The position numbers and the translations under genes are program-made. Shown here piece after piece: positions 8,807 through 16,651 of a stretch of 64,000 bases of DNA. The DNA is taken from NCBI GenBank assembly GCA_001603805.1, contig LUZY01000009.1, forward strand, positions 124,001 through 188,000, read 5' to 3'. Numbering within the stretch: the first letter of the stretch is position 1; each line of letters begins with the position of its first letter. The notes below the pieces were generated by a model. It was not told the DNA's origin. It worked only from the letters and a program-made list of their open reading frames with translations, and did no database searches. The stretch comes from Deferribacterales bacterium Deferri_01. GTDB lineage: Bacteria; Chrysiogenota; Deferribacteres; Deferribacterales; Geovibrionaceae.

Positions 8807-9600
8807 AACAGCCTGCCTGCTTTTTCATACCATAAGTCAGGCAGCTTGAGTGAAAGGCTGAAATAGCTGAAATCATTCAGCAGAACGATGCGTTTATCTA
8901 TGACCTTATACGCCCACGGCTGCCTGTTTCTTGATATTACCAGTTCTTTAACCTTCTTAAAAGAAAACTGTTTGAGCATGGGGAAAGATTCCGCCAGAGT
9001 GTTGATATGTTCGGTGGTTTTGCTGCCGACGGTTATGAGCCTGTTTCCGTGGGCACAGACCTCAAGCCTGCTGTTTTTAGTAAAAACCACGAAAAAGTCG
9101 TTTCCGAAGGCATCCTTAATGCTGAAATCGGTATCGTACATCTGCATTTTTTCACTGCCGTTAAGTGATTCCATGTAGCCTGTGACAATAAAAGAATTCG
9201 GATACTCACTAAGGAGGGTCTGGTGAGCAACAGGTTCGCCCTGTGTGCTTTTTATATCGTGGGAATAAACGCCCAGACTGTTCATCAGGCACAAGTCGGT
9301 TATATTTCCGTTTTCAAAACCTTCGCCCAGTTCAGTGAGTGCTTTTTTTATTTTTCCGCCGTACATGAAGTTGAAAATATTTTTTTTCATTTTCATGCAG
9401 CAGTCCGCAGGAATCTCTTTCGGATTAGATGTTTTTCTTGCGGTAGAGTATGTGTTTTCATGGAAAATATGAAGATTTGCAGAGGTAATAGGCGGAAACT
9501 GATTGTTTGAAACAATACGCACACCTCTGCCGGAGAACTTTACATAATCAGCTACTTTCAGCAGGTTGGGGGTGGGGTTGAGGAATATGAAGTCAGCCAT
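8785..9600 (-). CDS. Unknown protein between mqnE and amrB
   Basis: This is a 271-residue soluble-looking protein without signal peptide, membrane helix or any motif I can assign. It begins MADFIFLNPTPNLLKVADYV and contains a paired-cysteine stretch D-C-C-M near residue 68. The second half is rich in aromatic and basic residues (for example R-N-R-Q-P-W-A-Y-K-V). It starts two bases after the mqnE stop and overlaps amrB by 22 bp, so translation is probably coupled on both sides. The position suggests a link to menaquinone synthesis or to the MEMO protein. The residues do not resemble MqnA, the futalosine hydrolase MqnB, or MqnD. Confidence 0.75.
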   Translation of the reverse strand: MADFIFLNPTPNLLKVADYVKFSGRGVRIVSNNQFPPITSANLHIFHENTYSTARKTSNPKEIPADCCMKMKKNIFNFMYGGKIKKALTELGEGFENGNITDLCLMNSLGVYSHDIKSTQGEPVAHQTLLSEYPNSFIVTGYMESLNGSEKMQMYDTDFSIKDAFGNDFFVVFTKNSRLEVCAHGNRLITVGSKTTEHINTLAESFPMLKQFSFKKVKELVISRNRQPWAYKVIDKRIVLLNDFSYFSLSLKLPDLWYEKAGRLLCSEKLR

Positions 9601-9602
9601 TT

Positions 9603-10604
9603 TCAGCTTATCGTCCTGTAGAAAGCGTCACGCTTAACAGGCTCAAGCCCCGCTGCGAGTATCATATTTTTCAGTTCATCCTCCGTAAGCCCCTGACTGC
9701 TTTTGGCTCCTGCCGCATGGGTTATGTTCTCTTTAATAATTGTGCCGTCGAGATCATCGGCCCCGAACCGCAGGGCAATCTGTGCCGTTTTCTCACCCAG
9801 CATTACCCAGTATGCTTTTATGTGGGGCACGTTGTCCAGCACAAGGCGGCTCACTGCCACTGTCATGAGATCATCCATTCCGGTTGCCGGCTTTATGTGG
9901 CTTAGGAAAGTGTTTTCCGGGTGGAAAGAGAGAGGAATAAAAGCCAGAAAGCCTTTGGTTTTTTCCTGAAGCTCCCTGATTTTTTCAAGGTGGCGCATCT
10001 TATCTTCACCAGTTTCGATATGCCCGTAAAGCATTGTGGCGTTGGTGAGAATCCCTTCTTTGTGAGCTGTTTCGTGTACTTCAAGCCATCTTTCGGCCGG
10101 TATTTTTTCTGGACAGATCTCTTTGCGGACTCTGGGCTCAAAAATTTCCGCTCCGCCGCCCGGCATCATCTCAAGTCCGGCGTTTTTAAAGCGCTTCAGA
10201 ACATCAGCAACGGGCAGACCTGCGATTGAAGAGAAGTAATCTATCTCAACTGCGCTGAACGCCTTGATGGTTTTTTCAGGGAAAGCGGATTTCAGCCCTT
10301 TTATCATATCGATATAATAGCTGAATTTTTTAGACGGATGAAGCCCGCCCACAATATGCAGCTCACTGGCGTTTGCGGCTTTTGATGAAACATAGTTTAT
10401 TATATCATCTACATCCATGAACACGGCAGATTCATCACCTTCGTCTTTAGCGAAGGCGCAGAAACGGCATTTGCTCACGCATATGTCAGTATAGTTTATA
10501 TGGAGGTTATTAACGTAAAAGACCTTTTTGTCCCACATAGTGCGGCGCATCGCATCGGCCTTCTCGCCCGTAACCAGAAAATCTTCTTTGAAAAGATCGT
10601 ACAT
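9603..10604 (-). CDS. mqnE: Aminodeoxyfutalosine synthase (radical SAM)
   Basis: This is a 333-residue radical SAM enzyme of the MqnE/MqnC/CofH group. The iron-sulfur cluster motif is C-V-S-K-C-R-F-C (CX3CX2C) near residue 42. The substrate region reads P-G-G-G-A-E-I-F, then N-A-T-M-L-Y-G-H-I-E-T, which I read as MqnE rather than MqnC (where the usual text is GGGAEIL). MqnE joins the MqnA product to S-adenosylmethionine in the futalosine route to menaquinone. That fits an anaerobe with periplasmic menaquinol-linked reductases. It heads the leftward run towards lon; an 88-bp gap separates it from the TPR gene upstream. No other mqn gene is in the window. Confidence 0.88.
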   Translation of the reverse strand: MYDLFKEDFLVTGEKADAMRRTMWDKKVFYVNNLHINYTDICVSKCRFCAFAKDEGDESAVFMDVDDIINYVSSKAANASELHIVGGLHPSKKFSYYIDMIKGLKSAFPEKTIKAFSAVEIDYFSSIAGLPVADVLKRFKNAGLEMMPGGGAEIFEPRVRKEICPEKIPAERWLEVHETAHKEGILTNATMLYGHIETGEDKMRHLEKIRELQEKTKGFLAFIPLSFHPENTFLSHIKPATGMDDLMTVAVSRLVLDNVPHIKAYWVMLGEKTAQIALRFGADDLDGTIIKENITHAAGAKSSQGLTEDELKNMILAAGLEPVKRDAFYRTIS

Positions 10605-10692
10605 ACGGCTTAGATTTCCTTATCAGCAGATTATCTTACGGAAGAAAAAAATACAGTCTGAAAATTAACACACCTTGCCTTTTCGGGCAACC

Positions 10693-11649
10693 CTATTTAT
10701 CCGACCTGTATTTAATTCCTTTCTCATACATTTCCTTCCAGACCCTTAACCCGTCTACTTCCACCAGATCTTTTTCTTCTGAAATACGTTCATTAATAAG
10801 TGAGAGCGCCTTCTCAAACTGGTCATTTTCGGCATATGCAGCAGCAAGCCGCACTGCGTTTTCATTGTCAGGATTGAGGGTATAGGCTTTGCGTCCGTAA
10901 ACTACCGCTTTTGCTCCGTCTCTGTAGTATGGATCAGGGTTAACGGCAAGAATCCACGCCGCCTGAGAAAACGCCTTTCCCATGTTATGATCAAGCACCA
11001 TGGCAGTTTCCAGATCTTTTATTCCGTCACCTGTTTTTGACACAGCAAAGAGTATCTGCGCACGGAGGTAGTAGCTTTCTGCGTTTTTGGGATTTATCTG
11101 TATCGCCTGAGTGACATCCACAACAGCCTGCTCCGGGCTTCCGGTTTTAAGGTACGCCTTTGCCCTGCCGAGGTAGGCATCCCTGTTGTTTTTGTCTGCA
11201 TCTATTGCTTTGTTAAGGTAGAAAAACGCCTGCTTGCTGTCACCGGTTTCCATATACGCAAGCCCGATTAGTGTTCCCGCATGGGCAAAGCTTTTTGGTT
11301 TTTCAGTGAGCGCCTCATCCAATTCCATGATTGCATCCTGATATTTGCCCCGGATAAAGAGAATTTCGCCTCTTTTGTAATGCAGGTAAGCGGTGTTCCT
11401 GTTTCTGCTGAGGGCACGGGAATATTCATAAAATGCTTTATCATATTCCTTCATACCAAAATAAGTATCGCCGAGGAGTGTTCTGTTCTCTCCTGAATCG
11501 TGTTTTTCAACTGCTTTTTCAAAATATTCTGCCGCTAAGGTCAGGTTTCCTGACTCAAGGGCGTTTTGTCCGTTTTTTTGTAATTCCACCGCCGCTTTCG
11601 GCGCACATGCCGCCACAGCGAAGGCAAGGATTAATACTGCCGGTTTCAT
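10693..11649 (-). CDS. TPR-repeat lipoprotein
   Basis: This is a 318-residue protein with a short hydrophobic leader and a lipobox (A-V-A-A-C, Cys15), so it is probably anchored in the envelope facing the periplasm. From about residue 24 it is a series of tetratricopeptide repeats, with typical A-x-x-Y-x-x-A and G-x-x-Y-x-x-A-x-x-x spacing (for example G-K-Y-Q-D-A and G-S-P-E-Q-A). TPR arrays mediate protein-protein contacts, so it is likely a scaffold; the partner is not evident. It is divergent from the phage-type cluster. A weak hairpin at 10675-10690 follows its stop. Confidence 0.85.
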   Translation of the reverse strand: MKPAVLILAFAVAACAPKAAVELQKNGQNALESGNLTLAAEYFEKAVEKHDSGENRTLLGDTYFGMKEYDKAFYEYSRALSRNRNTAYLHYKRGEILFIRGKYQDAIMELDEALTEKPKSFAHAGTLIGLAYMETGDSKQAFFYLNKAIDADKNNRDAYLGRAKAYLKTGSPEQAVVDVTQAIQINPKNAESYYLRAQILFAVSKTGDGIKDLETAMVLDHNMGKAFSQAAWILAVNPDPYYRDGAKAVVYGRKAYTLNPDNENAVRLAAAYAENDQFEKALSLINERISEEKDLVEVDGLRVWKEMYEKGIKYRSDK

Positions 11650-11811
11650 AATATCTCCATGTTCAGCTTCATTAGTAATATTACCCCGCGTTCACAAAAA
11701 TGAGAAGTTTTTTAAAATAACTAAAACAATATTTTTTTGTAATCATTACACGCTATAACAAGAATTGTTTGTTATTTGTTTATATTCCTTCATCGGCTAA
11801 GGAGGAATGAA
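11650..11811. promoter_or_regulatory. Divergent control region of the TPR gene and the virion-gene cluster
   Basis: This 162-bp AT-rich gap contains a perfect 11-bp palindrome, GTAATCATTAC, at 11739-11749. Just beyond it is a possible -10 hexamer TATAAC (11754-11759) reading towards the phage-type genes. A convincing -35 is not visible, so the cluster may need an activator; the palindrome is a candidate binding site. AAGGAGG (11799-11805) gives a strong ribosome binding site for the protease gene. No attachment-site-like repeat of a tRNA end is seen. Confidence 0.4.
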
Positions 11812-12495
11812 ATGATTCTTGAGATGGCTAAAACAGGCAGATACGGCGAGGTGGCGCTCACTGAGGCGGATCTGGAGCAAATGGAAAAAAGTTTCGGTGG
11901 AAAAGTGCCGGTAACTGTGGGGCACGAAATATCCGGAAATATGCCTGCCGCCGGCTGGGTAAAGAATGTCTGGGCTGAAAACGGCGTGCTGATGGGTGAG
12001 GCGGAGCTGGGGGAGTGGCTTAAAAATGCTTATGAAAAAGGTGATTTCCGCAGCTGGTCAATCGGGGCTAAAAGGGACGCAGACGGAGGGCTGTACCTTC
12101 ATCACCTCGCTTTTCTCGGTGCTATGCCCCCGAAAATAAAGGGGCTTGAAGTGATAGAGATGGGCGACTGCGGCGATGTTATCACATTCAAAGGAACTGC
12201 ACCGGCTTATTTCACAGAGCTTGAGATACTCCGGAGGGAGAAGAGGGAAAAAAGGCTGAATGAGCTTAAGGAAGCCTGCGAGGGAAGAATACCTGCATCC
12301 AAACTTGAGCTTGTGATGGAGTTTGCAGAAAACCTCGAAGGTACATTCAATTTTGCTGACGGACATGAGGCGGATGCGCTTGGGATTCTGAAGGATGTTT
12401 TTTCATCACTGCCTCATCCTGTGAAGGCGGGGAAAATGAATCTGCCCGAAGTGCTTGGTGCGCCTGAAACAAAGGGAATATTCGGAAAAATTTAA
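11812..12495 (+). CDS. Prohead protease, phage Mu I-protein-like
   Basis: This is a 227-residue protein, with the start at 11812 fixed by AAGGAGG eight bases upstream. Residues about 30-110 resemble the Mu I / prohead protease family: V-P-V-T-V-G-H-E, then P-A-A-G-W-V, then an S-W-S-I-G-A-K segment and H-H-L-A-F-L-G. In that family the conserved His and Ser take part in cleavage of head proteins during capsid maturation. The C-terminal half is helical and charged (R-R-E-K-R-E-K-R), which suits a fused scaffold. It is the first gene of the cluster; terminase and portal genes, normally upstream, are missing. The assignment rests on motif appearance and position before decoration and capsid genes. 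Confidence 0.75.
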   Translation: MILEMAKTGRYGEVALTEADLEQMEKSFGGKVPVTVGHEISGNMPAAGWVKNVWAENGVLMGEAELGEWLKNAYEKGDFRSWSIGAKRDADGGLYLHHLAFLGAMPPKIKGLEVIEMGDCGDVITFKGTAPAYFTELEILRREKREKRLNELKEACEGRIPASKLELVMEFAENLEGTFNFADGHEADALGILKDVFSSLPHPVKAGKMNLPEVLGAPETKGIFGKI

Positions 12496-12509
12496 GGGGG
12501 AATGAGAAA

Positions 12510-12872
12510 ATGGCAAAGTTTGACGGAGTAATCGACAGGCGTGAAATCGGATCAGAAGGGGTGATAGACGGACGCCACCCTGCTGTGGTGAAGGTTATGC
12601 CTTTTAAGCAGGACAACGGGAAAATTGCTGCAGGCGAGATAATCGCTCTCGGTGCGGACGGCAAGGCGGACTTTTACGACAGTGCAGATGCAGGAACTCT
12701 GGCAGTGCCGGTGGGTGTGACAATTCTTCCTGTGGATACCGGAAAAGACAGCCTCGGCAGTGTGCTTGTTCACGGAACAGTTATAAGAAGCGCTCTCAAG
12801 AATGAGGGGATCAAGGCGGATGCCGCTGCTGTGAAAGCGCTTGAGACAAATACTAATATATGGATGTTTTAA
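12510..12872 (+). CDS. Phage head decoration protein (lambda D-like)
   Basis: This is a 120-residue protein, a typical size for decoration proteins that bind the outside of the expanded capsid and stabilise it. It is rich in Gly, Ala, Val and Asp, with the layout common to the family: an N-terminal arm (residues 1-30), A-A-G-E-I-I-A-L-G-A-D-G-K, and V-L-V-H-G-T-V near residue 87, which resembles the conserved strand of head decoration domains. It lies between the protease and capsid genes, 14 and 13 bp away, exactly where a decoration or stabilisation gene is expected. GGGGGAATG precedes the start. Confidence 0.78.
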   Translation: MAKFDGVIDRREIGSEGVIDGRHPAVVKVMPFKQDNGKIAAGEIIALGADGKADFYDSADAGTLAVPVGVTILPVDTGKDSLGSVLVHGTVIRSALKNEGIKADAAAVKALETNTNIWMF

Positions 12873-12885
12873 GGAGGTCTGAAAC

Positions 12886-13872
12886 ATGCTTCAGTTTGAC
12901 ATAAACAGCTTTTTTTCAAGAGATTCACTGATCAGAACATTAACAGATATGCCGGAGCTTGCATCTCCAGTGCTTGACTCCGTTTACAGAACGGAGAAAA
13001 GAAGAAACCATCCGCTGCCCACTGTGGCTGTGAGCGATCTTCAGCAGCCAATTACAAATATAGCGGTGAGCAGAAGAGGTTCGGCTCCAACGCCTCTTTA
13101 TGGCGACAGCGGGCAGATAACTCACATTGAACCCCAGCCGTTCAGACCTTCCGAAAGGCTCAACGGCGTTGAGGTGAATAATTTCAAGCTTCTGGACAGA
13201 ACAGGAGTTCAGCTTCTCATAAACAATAAAATAGACAGACTCCGCAGAGTTGTGCGTGCTTCCACAGAAGCTCTTGCCGCACAGAGCCTCACAGGAAAAA
13301 TCAGCTACCCCATGATGATGGACGGCGGCTACGGGGTTTATGAGGTGGATTTCGGTTCCACTCTCAGCTATTCGCCTTCTGTTCTCTGGGATGATTCTCA
13401 GGTTGCCATAGATGACATCCTTGAGACTCTCATAGAAATGGAAGCGGATATTCAGGAAACCAGCAGATACGGTGACGGAGTAAGGTTCTGGGCAGGCAAG
13501 AAAGCATTCATGGCGCTCTCCAGACTTGTTCAGGCATTTGAAGGCAGAAGTGTTATCGCCTCGATGGATGAAAAATCAATACTTATCGGCGGCTATAAAA
13601 TCGAGCTGATGAACTCCGCATACATAGACCCTGCAACGGGAAGCCCCATAAAGGTTGTTGATGATACAAAGCTTCTCGCAGTGGCTATGGATGCTCCGTT
13701 TGAGCTGATATATGCAGTGCTGGACGATCTGGACAGCAATCTCGTGTCGATGCCTTTCTTTGTTAAACCTGTTGAGGATAAGCGTACATCATCCATCGAA
13801 CTTGTGGCGGAGAGCAAGCCTCTCCCCGTGCCATACACCAGAGCTGTGAACTGGGCTACCGTTACGGGCTGA
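12886..13872 (+). CDS. Phage major capsid protein (gpE-type)
   Basis: This 328-residue protein fits the lambda E-type capsid family in length and layout. Early segments P-V-L-D-S-V-Y-R-T and R-N-H-P-L-P-T-V suit the N-terminal arm. A central region (I-L-E-T-L-I-E-M-E-A-D-I-Q) and I-D-P-A-T-G-S-P-I-K near residue 250 follow, with a C-terminal F-F-V-K-P-V-E-D-K segment. It would form the icosahedral shell. AAGGAGG (12872-12878) is just before the ATG. The gene is intact, without frameshift, so an assembled shell is possible if a portal and packaging proteins are provided elsewhere. Confidence 0.85.
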   Translation: MLQFDINSFFSRDSLIRTLTDMPELASPVLDSVYRTEKRRNHPLPTVAVSDLQQPITNIAVSRRGSAPTPLYGDSGQITHIEPQPFRPSERLNGVEVNNFKLLDRTGVQLLINNKIDRLRRVVRASTEALAAQSLTGKISYPMMMDGGYGVYEVDFGSTLSYSPSVLWDDSQVAIDDILETLIEMEADIQETSRYGDGVRFWAGKKAFMALSRLVQAFEGRSVIASMDEKSILIGGYKIELMNSAYIDPATGSPIKVVDDTKLLAVAMDAPFELIYAVLDDLDSNLVSMPFFVKPVEDKRTSSIELVAESKPLPVPYTRAVNWATVTG

Positions 13873-13876
13873 TGTC

Positions 13877-14221
13877 ATGGAAATAACAGTTGATGAACTC
13901 AGACAGCATATTCAGCCGGAAGACTATGACGCACTGACAGGCGGTGACGACAGCATAGCAGAAACCTTTGTGGAAAACGGCAGAGACAGAGTGAAGGCAG
14001 TGCTTGAAAACTACGGAGTTGAGTTTGATGAATCCGATTCAGTGATTCGTCTTGCAGTTATCAAGGCGGCGCTGGGGGAGCTTTATTCTTATTCCGCCGA
14101 CTGGGTTACTGCCGAGCATTACCGTGATGAGGCGTCCTCGGTTTTGAAGCCGCTGGCTCCTGCGGTATATCCGGAATCAGTATCTTCTTCAGGGGCAGAC
14201 AACTGGAAAGGCTTTAACTGA
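13877..14221 (+). CDS. Phage head-tail connector protein (gp36-like, DUF1320 type)
   Basis: This 114-residue protein begins M-E-I-T-V-D-E-L-R-Q-H-I and has the pattern of the Mu gp36-like family: acidic, helical, with A-L-G-E-L-Y-S-Y in the middle and a tail W-K-G-F near the end. These proteins sit between capsid and tail. It starts four bases after the capsid stop and lies two genes after decoration, matching Mu order (T, 35, 36, 37). Identification is by length, position and general motif, not by a catalytic residue. Confidence 0.65.
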   Translation: MEITVDELRQHIQPEDYDALTGGDDSIAETFVENGRDRVKAVLENYGVEFDESDSVIRLAVIKAALGELYSYSADWVTAEHYRDEASSVLKPLAPAVYPESVSSSGADNWKGFN

Positions 14222-14248
14222 TAAATATTAAAGGAAGGTTGAGGAACT

Positions 14249-14629
14249 ATGGTTTATGAAACGGCACTCATAATAGCCGGACTGTTAGAGACTTCGGGTC
14301 AATTCAGGCAGGTGTTTGTACATGGCGGAACGCCTGAAAAGGCGGCGGGGGAGATCCTTAAGGAACCGGGAGCCGCAGTGATTTACACGGGGGAGGAGGG
14401 CGGTCCGGCAGGCAGTGCTTTCAGACGTGAGCTGACTTTCACCATAGTTCTGAAAACCGTTACGCTGGGAAGAGGGGAACGTGCCCTTAAGGCTTCGGGT
14501 GATGCTCTGGACGGAGTGTTTGAAGCGCTTAAGGGGCTTCCCCTCTCCTTCTGGCGTGTTGCGGATTTTTCATCCGGCAGGCGTGAAAGCCTGTTCAGGA
14601 TAGATTTCAGCTTCAGGCTGAAGGGATAG
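14249..14629 (+). CDS. Phage tail-terminator or minor tail protein (gp37-like)
   Basis: This is a 126-residue mixed alpha/beta protein. Its pattern resembles tail-terminator or gp37/DUF1834-type proteins: an opening helix E-T-A-L-I-I-A-G-L-L, a strand R-R-E-L-T-F-T-I-V-L-K-T, a helix with A-L-K-A-S-G-D-A-L-D-G-V-F and a final strand R-I-D-F-S-F-R-L-K-G. Such proteins cap the tail tube and join it to the head. Its place directly after the gp36-like gene supports this. The ribosome binding site AAAGGAAGG is clear. Confidence 0.58.
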   Translation: MVYETALIIAGLLETSGQFRQVFVHGGTPEKAAGEILKEPGAAVIYTGEEGGPAGSAFRRELTFTIVLKTVTLGRGERALKASGDALDGVFEALKGLPLSFWRVADFSSGRRESLFRIDFSFRLKG

Positions 14630-14633
14630 GGAT

Positions 14634-15290
14634 ATGGCTATTACTCTGAAAAATACCAACTTCGCTGTGAGTACCTTAGCATATGATCTGGACCAGAGGT
14701 GGCAGCCTTCGCATCTCATCGTGACTGACTATACGAACTTTGAATTACAGGGGAAATTCCGTGCGGTGATCTGGAACGGAGCGGCGCAGTCTCCTCTGGA
14801 CGATCCGGAAAGGGAGATAGTGGAGCTTGAGCCCTTTGGTTATGACGGGTTTGAAGGAAACTATAACTGCTATGGCGGTATGGAAGGCACAGAGGTAAAA
14901 GACTGGGCGGCCGGCAGCAAGATCGCCCATGTGGTAACGGCTGGCAAGCTGGACGAGCTTGAGGCGGAAATTAATCTCAAGGCTGATTCTGCATCTGCTG
15001 AGAAGAAGGGAAACGTGGTTAAAAGAAGCTCTAACTACTCTATGACCGGGGCTGAGAGAGCTGTATTGGTTAACGCCGGTGTGTCTAATGTGAAAATTAC
15101 TCTTCCTGCGCCTGCATCCTTTACCGGAAGGGTGTTTGTGGTCAAACGCATTGACGGCGGCAGTGCAGAGGTGCGTATTTCGCCCAAAGCCGGAGAGCTT
15201 ATAGACACCCAGAGTGCGGATATCCTTCTTTCGTCACAGTGGGAGAAGGTTCAGCTTATTTCAGACGGAACAGACTGGCATACGGTGTGA
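14634..15290 (+). CDS. Putative tail or fibre-like structural protein
   Basis: This is a 218-residue protein of two parts. Residues 1-110 have many aromatic residues and a conserved-looking W-N-G-A-A segment. After a short Ala/Lys/Glu-rich helix (L-D-E-L-E-A-E-I-N-L-K-A-D), residues about 140-218 are beta-rich and resemble C-terminal domains of phage tail fibres that use strings such as V-K-R-I-D-G-G-S-A and W-E-K-V-Q-L-I-S-D-G-T-D-W. Such domains often follow a coiled coil. The position suggests tail tube or distal tail. No confident family assignment is possible. Confidence 0.5.
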   Translation: MAITLKNTNFAVSTLAYDLDQRWQPSHLIVTDYTNFELQGKFRAVIWNGAAQSPLDDPEREIVELEPFGYDGFEGNYNCYGGMEGTEVKDWAAGSKIAHVVTAGKLDELEAEINLKADSASAEKKGNVVKRSSNYSMTGAERAVLVNAGVSNVKITLPAPASFTGRVFVVKRIDGGSAEVRISPKAGELIDTQSADILLSSQWEKVQLISDGTDWHTV

Positions 15291-15297
15291 GGGGAAG

Positions 15298-15672
15298 ATG
15301 ATTACTCTTAACGGAATAACTCTGGATGGAATGATATGGATAAATGAATTCTCCGCAGATTCGCCGGCAGTTGCCGCAGTGCCTTGTGCAGACGGAACTT
15401 CGGTGCTGTTCAGCCAGAAAACTGATGTAATCGACATTGACCTCGAGTCACCGGAGGACGCAGGCTGGCTGAGTCTTGACGAGGCTCTGAGACTCCGTGA
15501 GGCGGCTTCAAACACTGAAGGGGTGTACGTATTCTCATACAGAGGCAAGGAGTACAGGGTGCGCTTCCGCCATGAAGATCCGCCTGCGCTCAAACTTACT
15601 CCGGTGAGTCCGTCCAGCGGATACGGACAGACAGGCAGCTTCTACGGAAGAATAAGACTGAAAACAGTTTAA
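15298..15672 (+). CDS. Small phage-type structural protein
   Basis: This is a 124-residue protein; the ATG at 15298 follows GGGGAAG and comes after the stop of the previous gene, so the longer upstream reading in this frame is not used. It is beta-rich with an acidic middle (D-I-D-L-E-S-P-E-D-A-G-W-L-S). Phrases such as V-F-S-Y-R-G-K-E-Y-R-V-R-F-R-H-E look like a baseplate or tail-associated domain. It is followed 10 bp later by the next structural gene. No family is recognised. Confidence 0.5.
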   Translation: MITLNGITLDGMIWINEFSADSPAVAAVPCADGTSVLFSQKTDVIDIDLESPEDAGWLSLDEALRLREAASNTEGVYVFSYRGKEYRVRFRHEDPPALKLTPVSPSSGYGQTGSFYGRIRLKTV

Positions 15673-15682
15673 GGGGATAAAC

Positions 15683-16648
15683 ATGCAGAGTGAAGACATT
15701 AAATTCTACCGCTCAAAAATTGTCACCGATACGGCGGAAAACGGCGGTCATATTGATATATCAAGGGAAATAGTGAGCGGGGTTAAGTTTAATCTGTTTC
15801 CAAGAGTTACTTCATTTGAAAGAACAAACGGCAAAACCCGCTTCCGTAAGGCGTATATGGCTAACAGAGCGGCGGTGGCAGAGCCTGCTTTTGATGCCTC
15901 TGTGGCGCTCACTGTGCCAAGCACGGGGGGAGACCGTTTTTACATTAAGGCGGCTTCAAGCCATGAAGAGACGGAAGCCAGTCTCTCCACGGATGGATGG
16001 ACAGGCGGCGGGAGGCTCTATGCTGATATCACGGCGGGGGATACATCGGTTCAGGTGCTTTTTGAGAACGATGACTATGCGGTTCCCGCAGGCGCTCTTT
16101 TAATGATCAAAGCGGACTCCGGCGCTATGTTTACAGCAAGGACCGCAGGAGAACCTCAGTGGACGGGAAATGTTGCGCTGATAGGACTCGCCTCGCAGTC
16201 TCCGGATAATTTTGCAGCATCAGAGACATATGCAGGAGTATGTGTTGAACTGGGAAACCTTGAGGCAAAGGCAGATAATGTCACCATTACCTCTTCTGCG
16301 GGAACTTTTGTTACTGACGGCGGAATAATTGCCCTTAACGGAAGCACACCGGAAGATGACTGGACGCTGACATTTATTTCATCATCAGCATTTACAGTTG
16401 CCGGAGCGCAGGCAGGAACACTGCCTTCCGGCACTATATCCGCAGACTACAACCCCATGAACACTGCGGCAGGCGGCTATTATTTCAGCATAGGCAGCAT
16501 AAACTGGGGAGGAACATGGCAGACCGGAGACAGACTGAGCTTCAGCACCGTGTCCTCTGCGAAAGGTTTCTGGCTGAAAGAGGTTATACCTGCGGGAACA
16601 GAAAGAGAGGCGGACAATTTTATCCGTCTTGACTGGATAACGGATTAA
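15683..16648 (+). CDS. Unknown phage-type structural protein
   Basis: This is a 321-residue protein without signal peptide or membrane helix, rich in Gly, Ala, Ser and Thr with regular beta-strand patterns. Segments such as D-R-F-Y-I-K-A, D-T-S-V-Q-V-L-F-E-N-D-D-Y-A-V-P-A-G-A-L-L-M-I and F-T-V-A-G look like repeated beta-sandwich units. The N-terminus carries E-D-I-K-F-Y-R-S-K. Position between small tail genes and the large hub-like protein suggests tail or baseplate. No family is recognised, and a tape-measure protein is excluded because it lacks long helices. Confidence 0.5.
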   Translation: MQSEDIKFYRSKIVTDTAENGGHIDISREIVSGVKFNLFPRVTSFERTNGKTRFRKAYMANRAAVAEPAFDASVALTVPSTGGDRFYIKAASSHEETEASLSTDGWTGGGRLYADITAGDTSVQVLFENDDYAVPAGALLMIKADSGAMFTARTAGEPQWTGNVALIGLASQSPDNFAASETYAGVCVELGNLEAKADNVTITSSAGTFVTDGGIIALNGSTPEDDWTLTFISSSAFTVAGAQAGTLPSGTISADYNPMNTAAGGYYFSIGSINWGGTWQTGDRLSFSTVSSAKGFWLKEVIPAGTEREADNFIRLDWITD

Positions 16649-16651
16649 ACC

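Noticed and set aside
8785-9600. Assignment of the unknown gene as MqnA or MqnB
   Set aside because: Size and text do not match: MqnB is a nucleosidase of about 220 residues, and the periplasmic-binding-like pattern of MqnA is not seen.
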